This document shows positions 30,731 through 43,466 of a DNA stretch of 64,000 nucleotides, one piece after another (position 1 is the stretch's first letter; every line of letters begins with the position of its first letter). Both the position numbers and the translations under genes were made by a program. The stretch is from Hyaloperonospora brassicae. Lineage: Eukaryota > Oomycota > Peronosporomycetes > Peronosporales > Peronosporaceae. Where the stretch lies: NCBI GenBank assembly GCA_947650285.1, contig CANTFL010000267.1, positions 62,001 to 126,000 of the forward strand, given 5' to 3'. The notes below the pieces were generated by a model, which was not told where the DNA came from, did no database searches, and saw only the letters and a program-made list of their open reading frames with translations.

Positions 30731-31789
30731 ACCTAACATATGCCCGGAATGACGGATATAAAAAAACGAGCGACTTTCTCATCAATAATATTCTTAATAT
30801 TTGTAAATACAGGCGCACGTTACTTAAAAAACGCGTGTACACGAAGCTAGCAAAATTTAAGTTACTGAATACGTCCTCAGTAGATATAGCAAGCGTTTTG
30901 TTCAAAATCAATATCCAGGCAATAAGCAACTTTCTTATTCAATCGATGCCGAGGATTTGTAACTATTCTTTGGCAAGGCGGCAGTCTTGCTATATTTTCC
31001 TCGCAACTACGCAAAATACCATTCCTAATTCTATTTAATATAATACGACGATAAATGGCCTGGGACGGGTGAGTGTCAGCAGATGTTTCCAAGTATTAAC
31101 GAACGCTTAATATCATCTCCTTTGTTAGATATTATAATCTATCACAGATCAGTCTAGATCATTCCAGACCATTAGAGACCATTCCGTATAAAAGGTGATG
31201 CCACTGAAAAATTAAATCGTATGCGCGTTGACACAATGCGGCACAGACGGTGCAGAGCACTTATTATGATATAAGTCGTGTTTTAGTGCAACCAAAAAGT
31301 CCCAATTACTCGTGCACATTATAGATCCTTTTTCATGAAGTAATCACCGGCTATGGTTTGCGTTTTGCGTCCATTTTTTTGCGATGGACGTATATTGTTT
31401 GAACAAATCATTTAATAGACTCAATTGTCAACAGCAGATACCTCTCACAGATAAGCCGATGAAGTATCGTCCGACGTAGATTTAGGTGGTTAAACAAGTA
31501 TGAGCCATGACGACTCAACTTCGTGGCTGATGGATTTTTGCGAGAGCCTGATTTATCATACCCGGCTCTCTTATCAACGGTGAGATGAGCTTCTTGTTGC
31601 AAACGATATATCGAATCGTCTCATCGACTAGTCTACTTGATGATTATCGTCAGAAGTAGGAACAAGATAAAGAAATTCTTTGTTTTAATATAAAATTGCA
31701 AACACATCTTGGCAAGCTTTGTGAATCTTGTCAAGGGTGTATTGGTCTTCATCAAAGCGGCACGCAATCCGCAACAGTCCGCTGAATTT

Positions 31790-32020
31790 AAATTAAGTCG
31801 CCGACAAAAACCACGTATCTTATATCACGCTTATAATTCCCTGCGCCCCCGGATAGCGTATGAGTGTCACGATGCACATATATGTGGTCATCGTAAACGT
31901 AAATAGCCTTGTCTGACGATCTTTCATTGGTCACGAAAATAATATTATATGTGCAAGTACGTCCGTGCTTTCATAGTTTTGGAATGGGTGACGCATACTC
32001 GTTTCTACAATTCACCACTA
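31790..32020 (+). pseudogene. Relic C integrase zinc-binding domain
   Basis: LRPRIAYECHDAHICGHRKR corresponds to element A's LRLRIMYECHDAPTGGHRGR at 13205-13260 (the His-His part of the HHCC domain). The continuation to about 32020 keeps traces of the cysteine half (KYVRAF...LEWVTHTR), with stops between. Confidence 0.65.
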
Positions 32021-33100
32021 CATTTTCTATTTATACCAGCAGAGTGCTAGGTGTCCGTTTTCAAGCCTTTGCCTCGATATTTTGAGAGGATGTCTCAAGA
32101 GCGATATTGGTGTTTTTTCTTTATATAAGCCAATTTATTGTGTTATTGCTCTGAAGGTAATCACAGTCGTGAATCATTATCGTGTCTTTATCATATAGTA
32201 ATGTCGCCATAATCTGTCTGTCCCATGAGCTCTTCTTTGATCGATTATATCGGTCTCCGTCGTATGTTTGTAAAATTAGGTTTAACACATTGAAATGCGG
32301 TTAAAGATGTCTACTTTCGAACATTCATATCCGAAGTCCGGACATAGCGCTCCAATCATATCTTCGCAGAGATAGGTAGAGTATACGTCACTCGTTAAAA
32401 TGTTGAAGCGAGATTTTGCCGATGGATGTATACTCCATTAACAACTTGGTGCACAATTCACCCATGCACGCAACTACTACTTGAGAGTGTAAATATGGTA
32501 TAAGTATAGCAATACTCGCTCTAGAAAGATCCAATCTGGTTCTCTTTCATCAAGCGCCGAAGTCAATCTCGATGCGAAGATAAAAGGCTCATGTTAGATT
32601 TGTAATGAAAAAGACAACCTGAGTACATCGATAAAGATGATATTGACGCAAATGATGATGACGATGCTGGTATAGTTAGCATCGCTGACTACAACACCAG
32701 CAAAGACGATAACATTCGCTTAAGAAAAGAACAATATCTACGTATTGCACTTACATTACTGACATGAAATCGTGCATTATCAGTGAAGTTAATGCTGATA
32801 CGAGTAAAGGTTATACGTTTTGCTCATAAATTCACTGCGGATGCAGTTACTCGGCAAAATGATAAGCCGAAGAGCATGTCAGATGAAATATTCTTTCATT
32901 TACTGCGAGGTTGTACTACTCCAGAAGGAAAGGCTAGTACGCCATCTTCATCAACTAATTATAAGGTTTGGGTTGATGTTGGTGTTGATGCTAATAGCAT
33001 AGGTAGTTAAATATTAGTGTGCTGCGAGATGTCGACGCGAGAATTCATCCATTACAATGAATAGAGAAAAATCCAGTGTGATGATGCGGGTTTTAGCATC

Positions 33101-33770
33101 ATTACGAGCACTATATCATCTAGGTTTAAGGTATCTCAGAAAATCAGCATGAGGCCATGGGATTGAGGCCGATAAACTTGAGATGTGTGTAATTAAATTG
33201 GGTAGATCGCTTTTTTGGTATTGTTGTAAATGTAATAACTACTTTTTAACGTGCGAACTCTAAATCCCAGCCTCAATGATTGCGTATTCTTCCTTTATGG
33301 CTTCTAGTGGTGACTTTACGGCAAAACTACAATGTGCCCTGCACGAGACAAAAAATTGGTCTATGCGTACAGCAATTAAGTAATTCACAATGAGATTAGC
33401 CTGCTTCGTGTTTTCTGCCTCCTAGATAAAGCATTCACGATTAAGATTTTTACGGATTTGCGCGTGACCTACTATTACCTTGTGCTTATCCACCCTTACG
33501 ATCAGTTTGAACTCACTTCCGACGGTGAAAAAACACTAAGCATAACAGTCCTCCCAGATTATTTTGAGTTCACGACCGCAATTTCAGTCTGGCCATGTAG
33601 AGGAGAGGTCCCCATTGCGAGTAACAGATACTCTGACAATATGCCTTTCGCTAGTCACGAGACAAATACTCACACAATTATTTTAAACATCATAAGCAAA
33701 CTCGGCACATTCGTTTGCACGATCGTTTTCACGATTTTTGCGATGCTTCTGCACAGTGCCTGTATGGAAG
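33101..33770. other. No confident gene between relic C and element B
   Basis: A 148-codon plus-strand ORF (33458-33904) runs into the element B LTR and shows no domain beyond one hydrophobic stretch (IVFTIFAMLL). Probably chance. Confidence 0.4.
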
Positions 33771-34086
33771 TGTATCGTTACACATCTAGCATAGATAACT
33801 ACAGATTACGTAAACAGTCATATGCTTCACCCGAGCTAGCGGGTGAAGCCCTTCGTATCGCTATTAACAAGAGAGTTACAATGCGTCTCATTATTACTCA
33901 GTAGAGACGAAATGTTTAGATCAGTGGTTCCAATCAGTTAAAATAATTACTCGTACCTAAGACAAAACAGATAATACGAAATCAAAATATGCATATGGTC
34001 TTAAGCGCTAAATACTGAGCGCTCCCATCGATTCCTCGTAAGAACCAATAGTGTGTATTAGTTACGTATCTCTAGCCCCGTTACAC
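33771..34086 (+). repeat. Element B 5' LTR
   Basis: Starts TGTATCGTTACACA and ends CCCCGTTACA. Its segments match 41041-41069, 43054-43194 and 45784-45934 in order. The sequence after it (to GTAGTCCTTCC near 34118) resembles element A's leader. Confidence 0.75.
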
Positions 34087-34414
34087 CGGGGGCGGGGCAC
34101 CCCGTAGTCCTTCCAACAAGAATGAGAGGTCTGCCGATACAGGGAATTGTGTGTGAGGGGGGAGGTTGTCACACGATGACTTAAATTATCTAAACCTCTT
34201 CGAGTGGGAAATTTGCGTCGCTTGGCAGACATGGCCCGTATATCTACCTTCGTTACCATACTAAAGGACACGCCTGAGCGGCTACAGCGTGTAGCCACCC
34301 GAGACTTCGTCAAACGCGAGCTTGTTGAACTGCATCGGCAAGCCTCAACTCCCGCATTGTCACGGTGTCATAAGTAATTAAACTCGACGTTTCAAGTTAC
34401 GGAGGCGAGGGATA

Positions 34415-35050
34415 ATGCGCCGCTCCCTAAACCGCTGGCTATGCGAAGTCGACATCGCTGTCAAAACCCGACAGCTTAAGACCGAGTTCGCGCATACCCA
34501 CTTCCTCTTGTCGAAGCTGACTGAAAAGACAAATAATAGGGCACTGGGAGGGCTTGCTACTAATCCGGAATATTTTTCAGACATGCAGGCCCTGAATGAC
34601 GACTTGCGTCAGGCGTTTGAGTCCCCACAAGACGACTACCACCATCGCTTCGATTTTCTCGCTTTGGAGCGGGACAGTCGGTCAATGCTGGGCTACATCC
34701 AAAGCGCGACGACACTTGGCGTCGTGCATTGTCGCCGTTTCCTATCAATACGGTGACACAAGTTCATGTGCTCGTCACATTTATCAATGGTCGACATCAA
34801 CGTTTCTATTTGACGCAAAAGCCTCCGGCGTCCCTGAAGAAAGCGTTCAACATTGCGCTACGCGAAAAATTAAGTGTCACGGTTTCGCAAAAGAATATTT
34901 TGCCTTCTACTCGCACCGCTCATTCCCCTGATCCCATATTAATCGAAGCATTGAGCACACCACTGGCCAAAGGCATGCTTTCAGTCGTAGCTTTTGAAAG
35001 CTTGCTACAGCGCAGAACCTGGTCTGATTCCGCTGTCGTAAACCATATCG
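34415..35050 (+). pseudogene. Element B gag remnant
   Basis: 34415-34756 reads SLNRWLCEVDIAVKTRQL, NPEYFSDMQALNDDLRQAF and LERDSRSMLGYIQSA, the capsid region of a Gypsy gag. It continues one frame over from 34720 (PINTVTQVHVLVTFINGRHQ, then ASLKKAFNIAL, the usual LEEAFxIAL helix). No zinc knuckle was found. Frameshifts and stops throughout. Confidence 0.75.
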
Positions 35051-35319
35051 TCGCGCAGCCTTTTACCGCTCGCTTGCACCAGTACTCTCTGTCACCGAGT
35101 CGGACGTTTTCGTCACGATTGCCGGGCAGCCGAAAAACAACGAGAACCAGTCGGCGCGGGGCGTCCTACTGGGCGAATACGGAAGAACGTGCCTACAGTG
35201 GAGACACACTCTTCTATCTCCGCTGTGCATTACGCCTAGCATGATGCCACCACGTCCAATAATGATTCGCGGCTAATTGTGCGCAGCTTTCACATTGACC
35301 ATACGTCGCGTCCACATCG

Positions 35320-35700
35320 CGCGTTACTGAACTCAGGTGCAACAAACAACTTTTTTCGCGCCGTCAGGCTGTCGTTCCTACCCTCGCGGTTGCGTGTGGG
35401 CGAGTATCCTGGGGAGATGGTCGTTGGGTATGCAAGCGGCTAGCTGCGCACGCACCGACAACGTTCGGTGGGGATCCCTTACCGGTTCGATACCTTTGTC
35501 AGAAGTGATGAATTCCAAGTCATTGACTTGAGTGGATCTTTTGATTGTTATTTTAGATGCCGTGGCTTGCACGGCATCGACCTGACATGGGTTGGCTTAG
35601 CCGTACGGTTCAGCCTCGAAAAATCGATCTTAGCGCGGTACTTGCTGTCCTTAACGGCCTACATGTACGTGGCAGCATGTCGCTGTTGTGGATTTTGACT
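35320..35700 (+). pseudogene. Element B protease remnant
   Basis: Active-site region LNSGATNNFF near 35329-35358, where Asn replaces the catalytic Asp. The later strand resembles VIDLSGSFD followed, in another frame, by MPWLARHRPDMGW (35557 on). This is the same layout as element A's protease (VLDLDDKFDVILGLPWLRKH). Inactive. Confidence 0.65.
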
Positions 35701-36141
35701 CCACGACTCAAACTACTCCTAAAGTGTGCGATGGACCTCCGCGTGTGGTGTACAACTCCGCAACATATTCCTTTCAATAGGACAGTGGTTCGTGAGTCAA
35801 GAGTCTAATCAACAGTAGTGACTGTGGATGTCGCACGGTCGAGCAGCGTCTCCTTGCGTTCATAGTCTTCAATCATCGTACCGACGCAGGGGGTTCCGGG
35901 ACGTCACGATTGTGCAGTAGCTCTCGTGTCAGTCCTAGTTCTAGATATATCGCCGAACAAAGGGCTTCCGGTCAGCTGCGCAGAAGAAGCAGTTACTGTC
36001 TGTCCAGTTGAGGACATCACGCCGAGGCAGGGCCCTCCGCCAAGTTCCGCGGAAGCAGTGGTCTGTACGTCATATTGTGCATCCTAGTCGTGTTTTTGTG
36101 TCGCGATAACGCCGACGCGCCGTTCGCGTCGACACTCCGTT

Positions 36142-37400
36142 TTGCTGTCGGTTTCTACCACGATGGCGCCGCCTTTAGAAACGATTAATGTCGTTACCAT
36201 GTCTAATGTTGGTCCAAGCAGCCATTCGTTCCAAGTCACAATTTCACCTTGCGATACTTCTGGCATCCCGCACCTGCCAAAGCTCGTCTGGGACAAAATG
36301 CTGCGTGGTATGAAGAAAGGGCGTATTGAACCATTTTGTGTAGTCTTTCAAAAACCGGCACACTCAATCATAAACTTGGGGAGGTATAAAACCAAAGTCG
36401 GCTCGCGAGGGTACATCGAATTCCAGTCATGGATAGAATTCGACTCGTTGAAGAACCCTACTTTCGCGCTCGCGCGCGAGTCTTATGATGTCTTTCCTGA
36501 CACTAGTACAAGCGTTTGTTCCCGCCGTCAGAGGTGTGCGAGACGAGATCGATCTCGTTCCTGGGTCTACTAATTGCGTGACACGCTAGTGGCCCTTACC
36601 ACTTCTCAAGTTGTAGTGATTGACGCCTTATCTGAAGGTTGTGGTCTTGGTGGCCATGTGTGCGAGACCACAGCGCCACACTCGAAGCCTACTTTCTGTT
36701 CCAAAAAGGCGACGGGCAGATGGTGTATCGTTCACGCTTTTTACGAACTTAACGATGCGACGATTTTAGCGCAAACATTATTTCTACGAAAAGACATGGT
36801 CTAAGATAATATCTGTAGTAGCATGAATTTCGCGTCCTTGTATCTGGCGGATGGCTTTTATCCAAAATGTGATGCGACCTGATAATCCATCTCTCTCCGC
36901 CGTCAGAAGATCGAGCGGTATGTCGTGGGAATGGCTTGTGATGCCGCACAGGTTCAAACATGCCCCTGCTACTTTAACCGCATGGTGTCACACGTACTTT
37001 CCCCATTTCGCGATCGCGCGCCGAGCTACATAGACGATGTTTACAGTCGCGCCACTTAGGGCGTGAAAGAAGTGGAGGTACATCTATGTCACCAACGGTA
37101 GGTGTCTGAAGAGATTCGTGGCAACAAGCCCTAAGCGAACCGGAACTATGCATTTTTTGTGACCCTGAGATTACCGTTTTGGGCGGCTAAGTACGCGCGA
37201 ACGGTGTTCGTGATGATCCACAGAAAGTTTAGGCGATTTGTTCCTGAACTACCGCGAATGACCAAAATCATCTCCGTCAATGGTCGGGTCCGGCTAACTG
37301 CCTTGATCAATACGCGATGGACTCTGCATCACGTATTTATACGCTGTCACAATTGTAGAAGAAAGATGCCATGGGTATGGTCTCAGGAGCATCAATATGC
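36142..37400 (+). pseudogene. Element B pol linker and reverse transcriptase remnant
   Basis: 36142-36573 encodes the linker before the RT (LPKLVWDKMLRGMKKGRIE, compare A's LEPKRFLRDLRSGKVKQ). RT blocks then follow in shifting frames: APHSKPTFCSKKATGRWCIV (36671-36730), LNDATILAQTLFLRKDMV, SGMSWEWLVMPHRFKHAPAT (36913-36970) and SYIDDVYSR near 37021. These correspond one to one with element A at 11727-12110. Numerous stops. Confidence 0.8.
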
Positions 37401-37599
37401 ACTTAAAGTAAAATGATGAGTCTCTCGACAGGTTCTGTATCAGGGATGCCGAATAAAGATTTGCATTCCATGTTGTCTGCAATGAGAGTGACTTCGCAAG
37501 ACGATGTGCACTGATGCAGTATGAAATGGATGGTAGCAAACGCGTTGTAAGTTTTTAATCTCGACAATTGATACCTGCTGAGATCAATAACCCCGTTTA

Positions 37600-38260
37600 C
37601 GATAAGGAATTTCTAGCGATGCATTACGCGCTCTTATAACTTCGTGTTTACTTGATTGGAGAAAAAGGTCATCATCTAAAACATTCATGCTCCCCTCCGA
37701 ACCGCGACTAAAAGTGTAACTGGGCAGCCCGTTACATGTAATTGTCACTTTAAGAAAAGTGACAATAAAGAATATGAAGTTGAATATTCTTTAAACAATA
37801 TCACCGAAGCGGTGATATTGAAGGGTCGACCAAAGCGTCTGTTCATTGGTTGATATCTTGATGATATCAACCCACCTATCGCCGCAAGACGCGCGCAATG
37901 AGTGGTGACGAGACGTCACCATACACTCAGTTCGATTAGCATAATTAAGTTAAGTCAAACAAAGAGACAGTAGTTAGAAGACTTAATTATATTAACATAA
38001 CAGTTCTGCTTTTACCTTACCTACGCTTCCTCGCTTGCCTTGTGTACGTCTGTCGGGGCACCGATACCCTTGCGCTAGTTCACGCAAGGGTATGCCCCGT
38101 TACAAAAAGCCCGAATCTCAGCCAGCGCATGGCGCGCAAATTGTCATTCTTCGCCAAGTCAAATTTTGTGGTCCAGTAAAAGCATGGAATAACAAGCTAG
38201 GACGTCGGCGTGTTGTCACGGAGACCCGATTACGATGCCCGTGATAATGATTCAAATTTA
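37600..38260 (+). pseudogene. Element B RNase H remnant, split by a solo LTR
   Basis: Before the LTR: YDKEFLAMHYALL near 37598-37636 (the Glu helix). After it, from 38105: KSPNLSQRMARKLSFFAKSN, the conserved SPHLSQRMARWLSFFAE block. The A-family solo LTR 37715-38104 sits between them with target duplication AAAAG, whose second copy is part of the RNase H codons. Confidence 0.8.
37715..38104 (+). repeat. Solo LTR of the element A family
   Basis: 390 bp, TGTAACTGGG...CGTTACA, clearly homologous to 8661-9051. Perfect 5-bp target duplication AAAAG at 37710-37714 and 38105-38109. No internal sequence, hence a solo LTR left by recombination between the two LTRs of a former full element. Confidence 0.93.
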
Positions 38261-38429
38261 GTCATGACGGACGATGATGATGACGACTGATTCGCGTGTG
38301 TGACGCTTATAATTACTGCCACGGCTGTGTCCGCGGTCAACCCTTTGCGTGATTCCATTGCAGAGGCGTATTCACTAGATTTGTTGTATTCGCCAGTTGT
38401 TCGCTACTGTAGTGATTCCTCGAACATAT

Positions 38430-39750
38430 CATTGAACTCACTCTGAGCTTCCACTAGCGCCCAGGTTTCGCGGTACTCCCTCGATGGCAAGTTTCTCATG
38501 AATGAATTGTTGATCAGTTCGACACGCCTCGCATCGTCGTCCCTCTTGACGATGATCTTCATGCTCGTGGTCTCCACGAGTACCACGATAGCGCCACCAG
38601 TGACCATCTGGGTCGCGAGAAGACTTTTCTTGCGCTATCTCAATGCTTCTGTTGGCCTTAAATGTAAAAGAAGGTCCGCAAGTGGAATCGGTACTGTGAG
38701 GTGTGCCAGCGCGTGAAGCAGGCTCGTAGTCATAGGTCCCGATTTGTCCTTTTCCGAAAGCAATAAATCCTAGAGATGTTAGCGTAAACTTTTCTTTGGT
38801 TCGCTAGCCGATGTCCAGGGGTGCACCGGCATTCTAGTCATCGTGGGCAGGTTTAGTTGGATGGTGCATCTTTCACCTCTCTCTGCTACATCAAGGCCGA
38901 AGACACTGCGGCTCTTTTCTTTGACATGGTTATAAACATCATTTAAATACCCCACTATGGTTTTTGATCGCGGTCCTTGATTTACGGCAACGTTTGGTCT
39001 CGACTCTTCGAGATTCTCGGCACTCGTCTGATTACGTCTACTACCGCACACTCTGAAACGGATGGGCAGACTGAGAGAGTTAATCGCGTGGTGGAAGATG
39101 TCCAGCGTTGTTATTCCATGTTCTTTTTCGCCATGGAGTGAGCTCCTCTGCATGACTGAGCTCGCGATGTATATCGCTGTTCATGCTTCGGCTGGGTTAG
39201 CTTATTTTTTTCATGAATAATTGTCGCCATCCTTTTATATGACTCTTCCTGGGTTCGCCTTCTTTTTACGCTTGTTTAGAAAAGGGGCACAGAATCTTTC
39301 GGTGTTAATTCGCGTGAAACATTTCCCGACTTGCTCCATGTTGCACAAATACGGCCTAAGTCACAGATCTTACCTTTTCAAGTTATCGTGTCCCAGCCTC
39401 CAGGAGTCCATCTTACGGAACTGAAGCTGATCGAAGACCTTGTGATGCATCGTCAATTTGTCGTGCTATTTGTACTCGACGCAATATCGCTGCAGTCGAC
39501 AAACATTTAGCGTCCGATGACCAAAGCGGACGCAAAAACCTATAAAAATTTAACATTGGTGAAATGGTTTACATTTCACGACTATAGCAACCTCAATTTA
39601 GCAGTCACGAATTTGTGGACACCGAAATCAGTACCACGGGATATTAGTCAATTTAAAGTGGTTAAAGGGAACAGAGATGTTACCAACTGAACGTCCGTTA
39701 GACTACGCGTCTAAACCCTACATCCCACGTCGGCAGCCTCGAGCGTTACT
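38430..39750 (+). pseudogene. Element B integrase remnant
   Basis: Zinc domain: RVVHEYHDSATSDHLGREK (38560-38620) then CEVCQRVK near 38695-38720. Core: traces of VFDRGP...FTATFG (about 38955-39000) and TLKRMGRLRE, which in the adjacent frame is the ETDGQTERVNRVVED block (about 39055-39100). Next comes the helix HASAGLAYFFHE (39180-39220) and the C-terminal VTNLWTPKSVPRDISQFKVV (39605-39665). Stops and frame changes throughout. Confidence 0.75.
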
Positions 39751-39983
39751 GGCCGATAGTCCTCCCGTCGACGACTGATTAGTAGCAGACCTATACTGCG
39801 TTCCCTGGTAATACTGAAGTCTGGGCGGATAGAAATGAGGCAACCCGGAAAACTCCGCGTTGTCCAGTCAGAGAGCAGCATATGATTGTATTAAACGCTT
39901 AAGTCGCTAAGCGAAGCCAACAATCGCATAAGAAGCCTCATCTGCGAGGCTCTCTACAGTCTCATCCAGCTCCCTCGCTTGAC

Positions 39984-40470
39984 TTGCATCATGGTCGACG
40001 AACTTCATCTATCGATTTGTTGCTTGGAGCTGCACCTCGACCGAAGAATTCGGCATCGGTCGTTAGAACTCTGGTGCGTTACACTGAGTTCCAGAGCGTT
40101 TGCGCTCTACCGATATCTGATAGCGCTAAGAATCGACGATGGCTGGTAAAAATAATATTGGAATATTGCGACCCACCCCATACTGTCCATGGCGCTGCTC
40201 GCGATCGGGTCATCCTGTTCCCAAAACGCGGCATCACCGCATTCTTTGGCTCGGTTTCTCTTCTAATTGATATTCACGAGAGCCTCGCGCAACAATTCTC
40301 GCGGATGTTTCGGATATCGTGTACGACTACAACCAGGAGATAAGCGGGATCGCGAGCATCAAATAACTCGCGATATTGGGGGACTCACTGATCGAGAACG
40401 CCGCGCGGGTCGCGTTGCTAAACACCTCGCCGTTGGAGAGCAAGTTCTTGGAGCTGGTGCAGTGTATTGA
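39984..40470 (+). pseudogene. Element B chromodomain and tail remnant
   Basis: NRRWLVKIILEYCDPP near 40125-40180 matches the first strand of a chromodomain, and ILADVSDIVYDYNQ near 40297-40338 (another frame) matches the terminal helix. The next residues (DRERRAGRVAKHLAVGEQVL, 40390-40450) are a tail often seen after this domain in oomycete Gypsy pol. No antisense ORF as in A. Confidence 0.65.
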
Positions 40471-41040
40471 CGATCATCCGTGCTCGTTTAATCCCCCCAT
40501 GTGCTCGTTGATTTTCATGCCACATTCGCTCAAACCTCCCAACAACGTTGGCTTCTCCTCGAATAACGAATAATTACGCCATTGAGTAACGGTGACGTTG
40601 CTCCTCGCGTAATAATACGAGTTCAGAGATAGATGGCTATGTGTTCCACCGTCGAATTAATGCATTCCAAGACTTGTACGGTTAAGATTGTCGTACGGAG
40701 CGCGTAGCCGAATTTGGCTTCCCTCGGGTTTGTCTCCATCGCCGGCACATATCGCGCATCTCCTCGACACCAAGCGAACGTTTGATGACTGCAGTCGTAC
40801 CTTTTAAACGCGTAGACTCTCCACGTATGTTCGTGAATGGTTGGGTACCGTCACGTTGGACGGTGACGTGAGTCTCTCTCCTTTGTTGTTCGTTCGCCTC
40901 ACAAGGTCGTTGTTGGCAGTGTTATCTTGGACGTGTTCGTCCGTGATCACCTCTTTACGAGCTATTTATTGGAGCCTACTGTGCGTTTTCTATCACCCAG
41001 GAGTGTGCGGTTCTAATTGTAGGGTGGTGGTGTAAAGGTG
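40471..41040. other. Element B 3' untranslated region
   Basis: Between the pol tail and the 3' LTR. No convincing ORF. A G-rich stretch (TAGGGTGGTGGTG, 41022-41034) just before 41041 may be the old polypurine tract. Confidence 0.5.
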
Positions 41041-41069
41041 TGTATCATTACACAACTAGCATACATATA

Positions 41070-43051
41070 CAGATACCTTACAGTGTGAGAGCGCGCTTTG
41101 TCCATAAAATTTCGCTGTGTCCTTAAAATCGTAATTAACCTAAAGGACACCACTTCGATTCTGTTGGAATATGATTGTATTTAAATCTTTGGGAATATTC
41201 TGTAGGAATTGGATAATTGGAATAAGTTTATAGGAAAGTAAGATATGAAGAAAAAATATAGAAATCTAAGTGATTTAACATATTTAATATCAGTTTCATT
41301 TTTGCGTGCTATTAAGTAAGCGCTGTTAGTTTGTAGTATGGGTCACCGAGCTTACTCCATCGAAAAAAAATCGGTGGTTTGCTGCTGGTGCATGCTCTGA
41401 AGAAGCTGTTGGCGGCATTTCTCGGTCAGCAGTTGCATCTCCACATTATCAATCTTGTGTGAGAATAGGTATGTAGACAATTGTATTGCAGCACTCAGCG
41501 CGTCGCGATAAGTGAAGATGGGATTTTCGTCTACGTCGCTGTCGTCATTACGCGGAAATGGCTCAGAGGTGGCAGTTGCATCGGAGTTGGGTTCCCATTC
41601 TTTCAGGTTATTGTCACACTCCAGATAGTCGTCTGCATCCATGCCATCAGATAATCATATTTGTCGATTACATTAGCCAAGATTGAGAGTTCATTGGGAC
41701 GCACCGGCTCATCTTGCCTACAAAGCACTGCCTCCATAACTCCCGACACCATTCCGGTTTGATTTCAACAGTGTCGAATCGTTTCAGGGAGAATCTCAGC
41801 CCACGATTTTCCACCATACGGATTGCGCTCAGAACGTCGAGCTTCTTGTCCTCCGTCCCTTCTGTCACCATGTTCAGTAGTTACTGCACGAATTAGGCCT
41901 TGTACTTGAGATTGAAGTTTCGAATAATGCCCGCGTCCATCGGCTGCAAACGAGAGGTGGTATTTGGCGGAAGGAAGTAAATGTATACGTTTGAGAGATC
42001 TAAATTGACATGTGGGGTCGCGTTGTCGAGCAGCAGAAGGACTTTTCGACCACTTAGTTTGAGATTGAACGCTTTTAACCAATTTGCAAAGATGTCGTCA
42101 GTTATCCATGCATTTGCCTTTGCATGGAAGTGGACGGGTAGCTTGGAAACGTCGATGGCTTTGAAGCAACGGGGGTTGAGGGACTTGTCGATCACGATGG
42201 CGTCCAGTCTCTTATCCCATCCATATTGGACCATAGCCCTATCGAAATGCGTGAATCATCTTTCTTCTTGCCACTTAAAGGCATCGTTGTTAGATCCTGC
42301 GAAGGCATCATGCGATAGAATAGACCGTATTTATCCATATTGAAAACGTCGCACACTGCGTAGCCGTCGAGAAGGGTCCGGAGTTCCTGGCGCCGCTGGT
42401 GAAGGATCTTTAGCTCGACTAAGGCCGCCTCGCCATGTAGTCGGTAAGACTTGATGCCGTGTCGGGCTTTAAGCCTCGACACCCACAAAAGCGAAAGCGT
42501 CGTCGTTACACCTGGGTCCTTGATCAGTAGATTGGCCTTATGGTGGAGGATAGATTCGGTAAATGTGACTTAACTTTGAGTGTCAAGCACGAAATAGAAC
42601 AGCGCTTTCTCCACCTCGGCATGTCTGCCCTTCTGCTGCCATTTGGCTCCCGGATTGAGGGTGACAGTAATGTCCTCGCTCGGAATACTGCTGATCGTGG
42701 ACCGTGCAACACGGACTCCAAACTTTCCCAGCGCCCATCGACAGAGATCGGCTTGCGTGAGTCCAAGGTTCTCTCGCTGGTGTATCTGTAGTGCTCTCTT
42801 CTGGACGAAGGAACGGTGCGTTCAGGGCGCCATTCGTACGTCGCGTTTGTCTGCGGAGGTGTTCGGAAATTGCGAATTGTTCTTGCGTGGGGAGAATGGG
42901 ACGGGTGGCGGGCGTCACTACGTTCTTTTGTCCAATAGCTATGCGATAGAATAAATACACTTAAAATTTGTATGTGTTTTTTTGTCCAGTAAAATGCGGT
43001 TCAAACCTGTGTTGGCATTTAACCGTGGCCCCTCTATCTGTGAGCTATCTG
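41070..43051 (-). mobile_element. Pogo-type DNA transposon in element B's 3' LTR
   Basis: 1982 bp bounded by TA (41068-41069, 43052-43053), the target duplication of the Tc1/mariner/pogo superfamily. Imperfect terminal inverted repeats start CAGATACCTTACAG (left) and, reverse complemented, CAGATAGCTCACAG (right). The boundaries follow from the interrupted LTR. It contains one minus-strand transposase gene, broken. Confidence 0.75.
41352..42960 (-). pseudogene. Pogo/Tigger-type transposase, degraded
   Basis: Cut-and-paste transposase of the DDE_1 (pogo/Tigger/CENP-B) group. N-terminal DNA-binding region in one frame: LTQADLCRWALGKFGVRVA and STISSI (about 42750-42660), then KARHGIKSYRLHGEAA (42470-42425). 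Catalytic domain: DVFNMDKYGLFYRMM (first Asp; the usual residue after NMD is Glu), KLPVHFHAKANAWITDDIF, VLLLLDNATPHVNLDL (second Asp), YFLPPNTTSRLQPMDAGII (third Asp). C-terminal: KKLDVLSAIRMVE and YRDALSAAIQLSTYL. Frameshifts near 42215 and 41890 and a stop near 42570 make it a pseudogene. Confidence 0.85.
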
Positions 43052-43466
43052 TATACATTTTAAAAAATAGTCATATGCTACATCCGAGACAGCGGGTGAT
43101 GTCATTCGTATCACTATTGGCAGGTAAGTTTAAGTGATTCTTATTATCAGCCAATAGAGACGAAGTGTTAAGATGAGTAGTTCCCATCAGTTTAAGGTCA
43201 CGACTAGGGGCACACCCAATTTTTGCTAGGGGCACACCCGCCAGATTCAAAAGATGATGAAAAGGACTTCACATTTTATGGTACAGAATAAGTGAAACAC
43301 GTAGTCACTTCCTACTGCTCAATATATCCCTATCTTAAACGGTAAATAAACTCATGCGCAAATTATATAAAACTATTTTAGCCAGATCATATCCAAACGG
43401 GCAATGCCTACTAGGATCTAACTATCCCGAAGACGGCATACAATCCGATGGTACGTTATTAACATC

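Larger units (their letters stand above)
27640..33100 (+). mobile_element. Relic C: old Gypsy copy related to element A
   Basis: Scattered remnants in element-A order: a primer-site-like TGGTAGCGCTTCG near 27700; gag start (27764-27960, matching 9110-9290 base for base in places, including TTCACGCCACG and GACATCGAATG); RT (30570-30730); integrase zinc domain (31790-32020); acidic linker (32640-32740, matching 14085-14175); integrase C-terminus (32900-33080). The rest is AT-rich and full of stops. Some of A's hairpins are still visible (for example CGATGCTGG...AGCATCG at 32660-32684). LTRs are not identifiable. Confidence 0.7.

Noticed and set aside
33458..33904. 148-codon plus-strand ORF as a host membrane protein gene
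   Set aside because: Its second half lies in element B's 5' LTR, and the rest has no domain or signal peptide.
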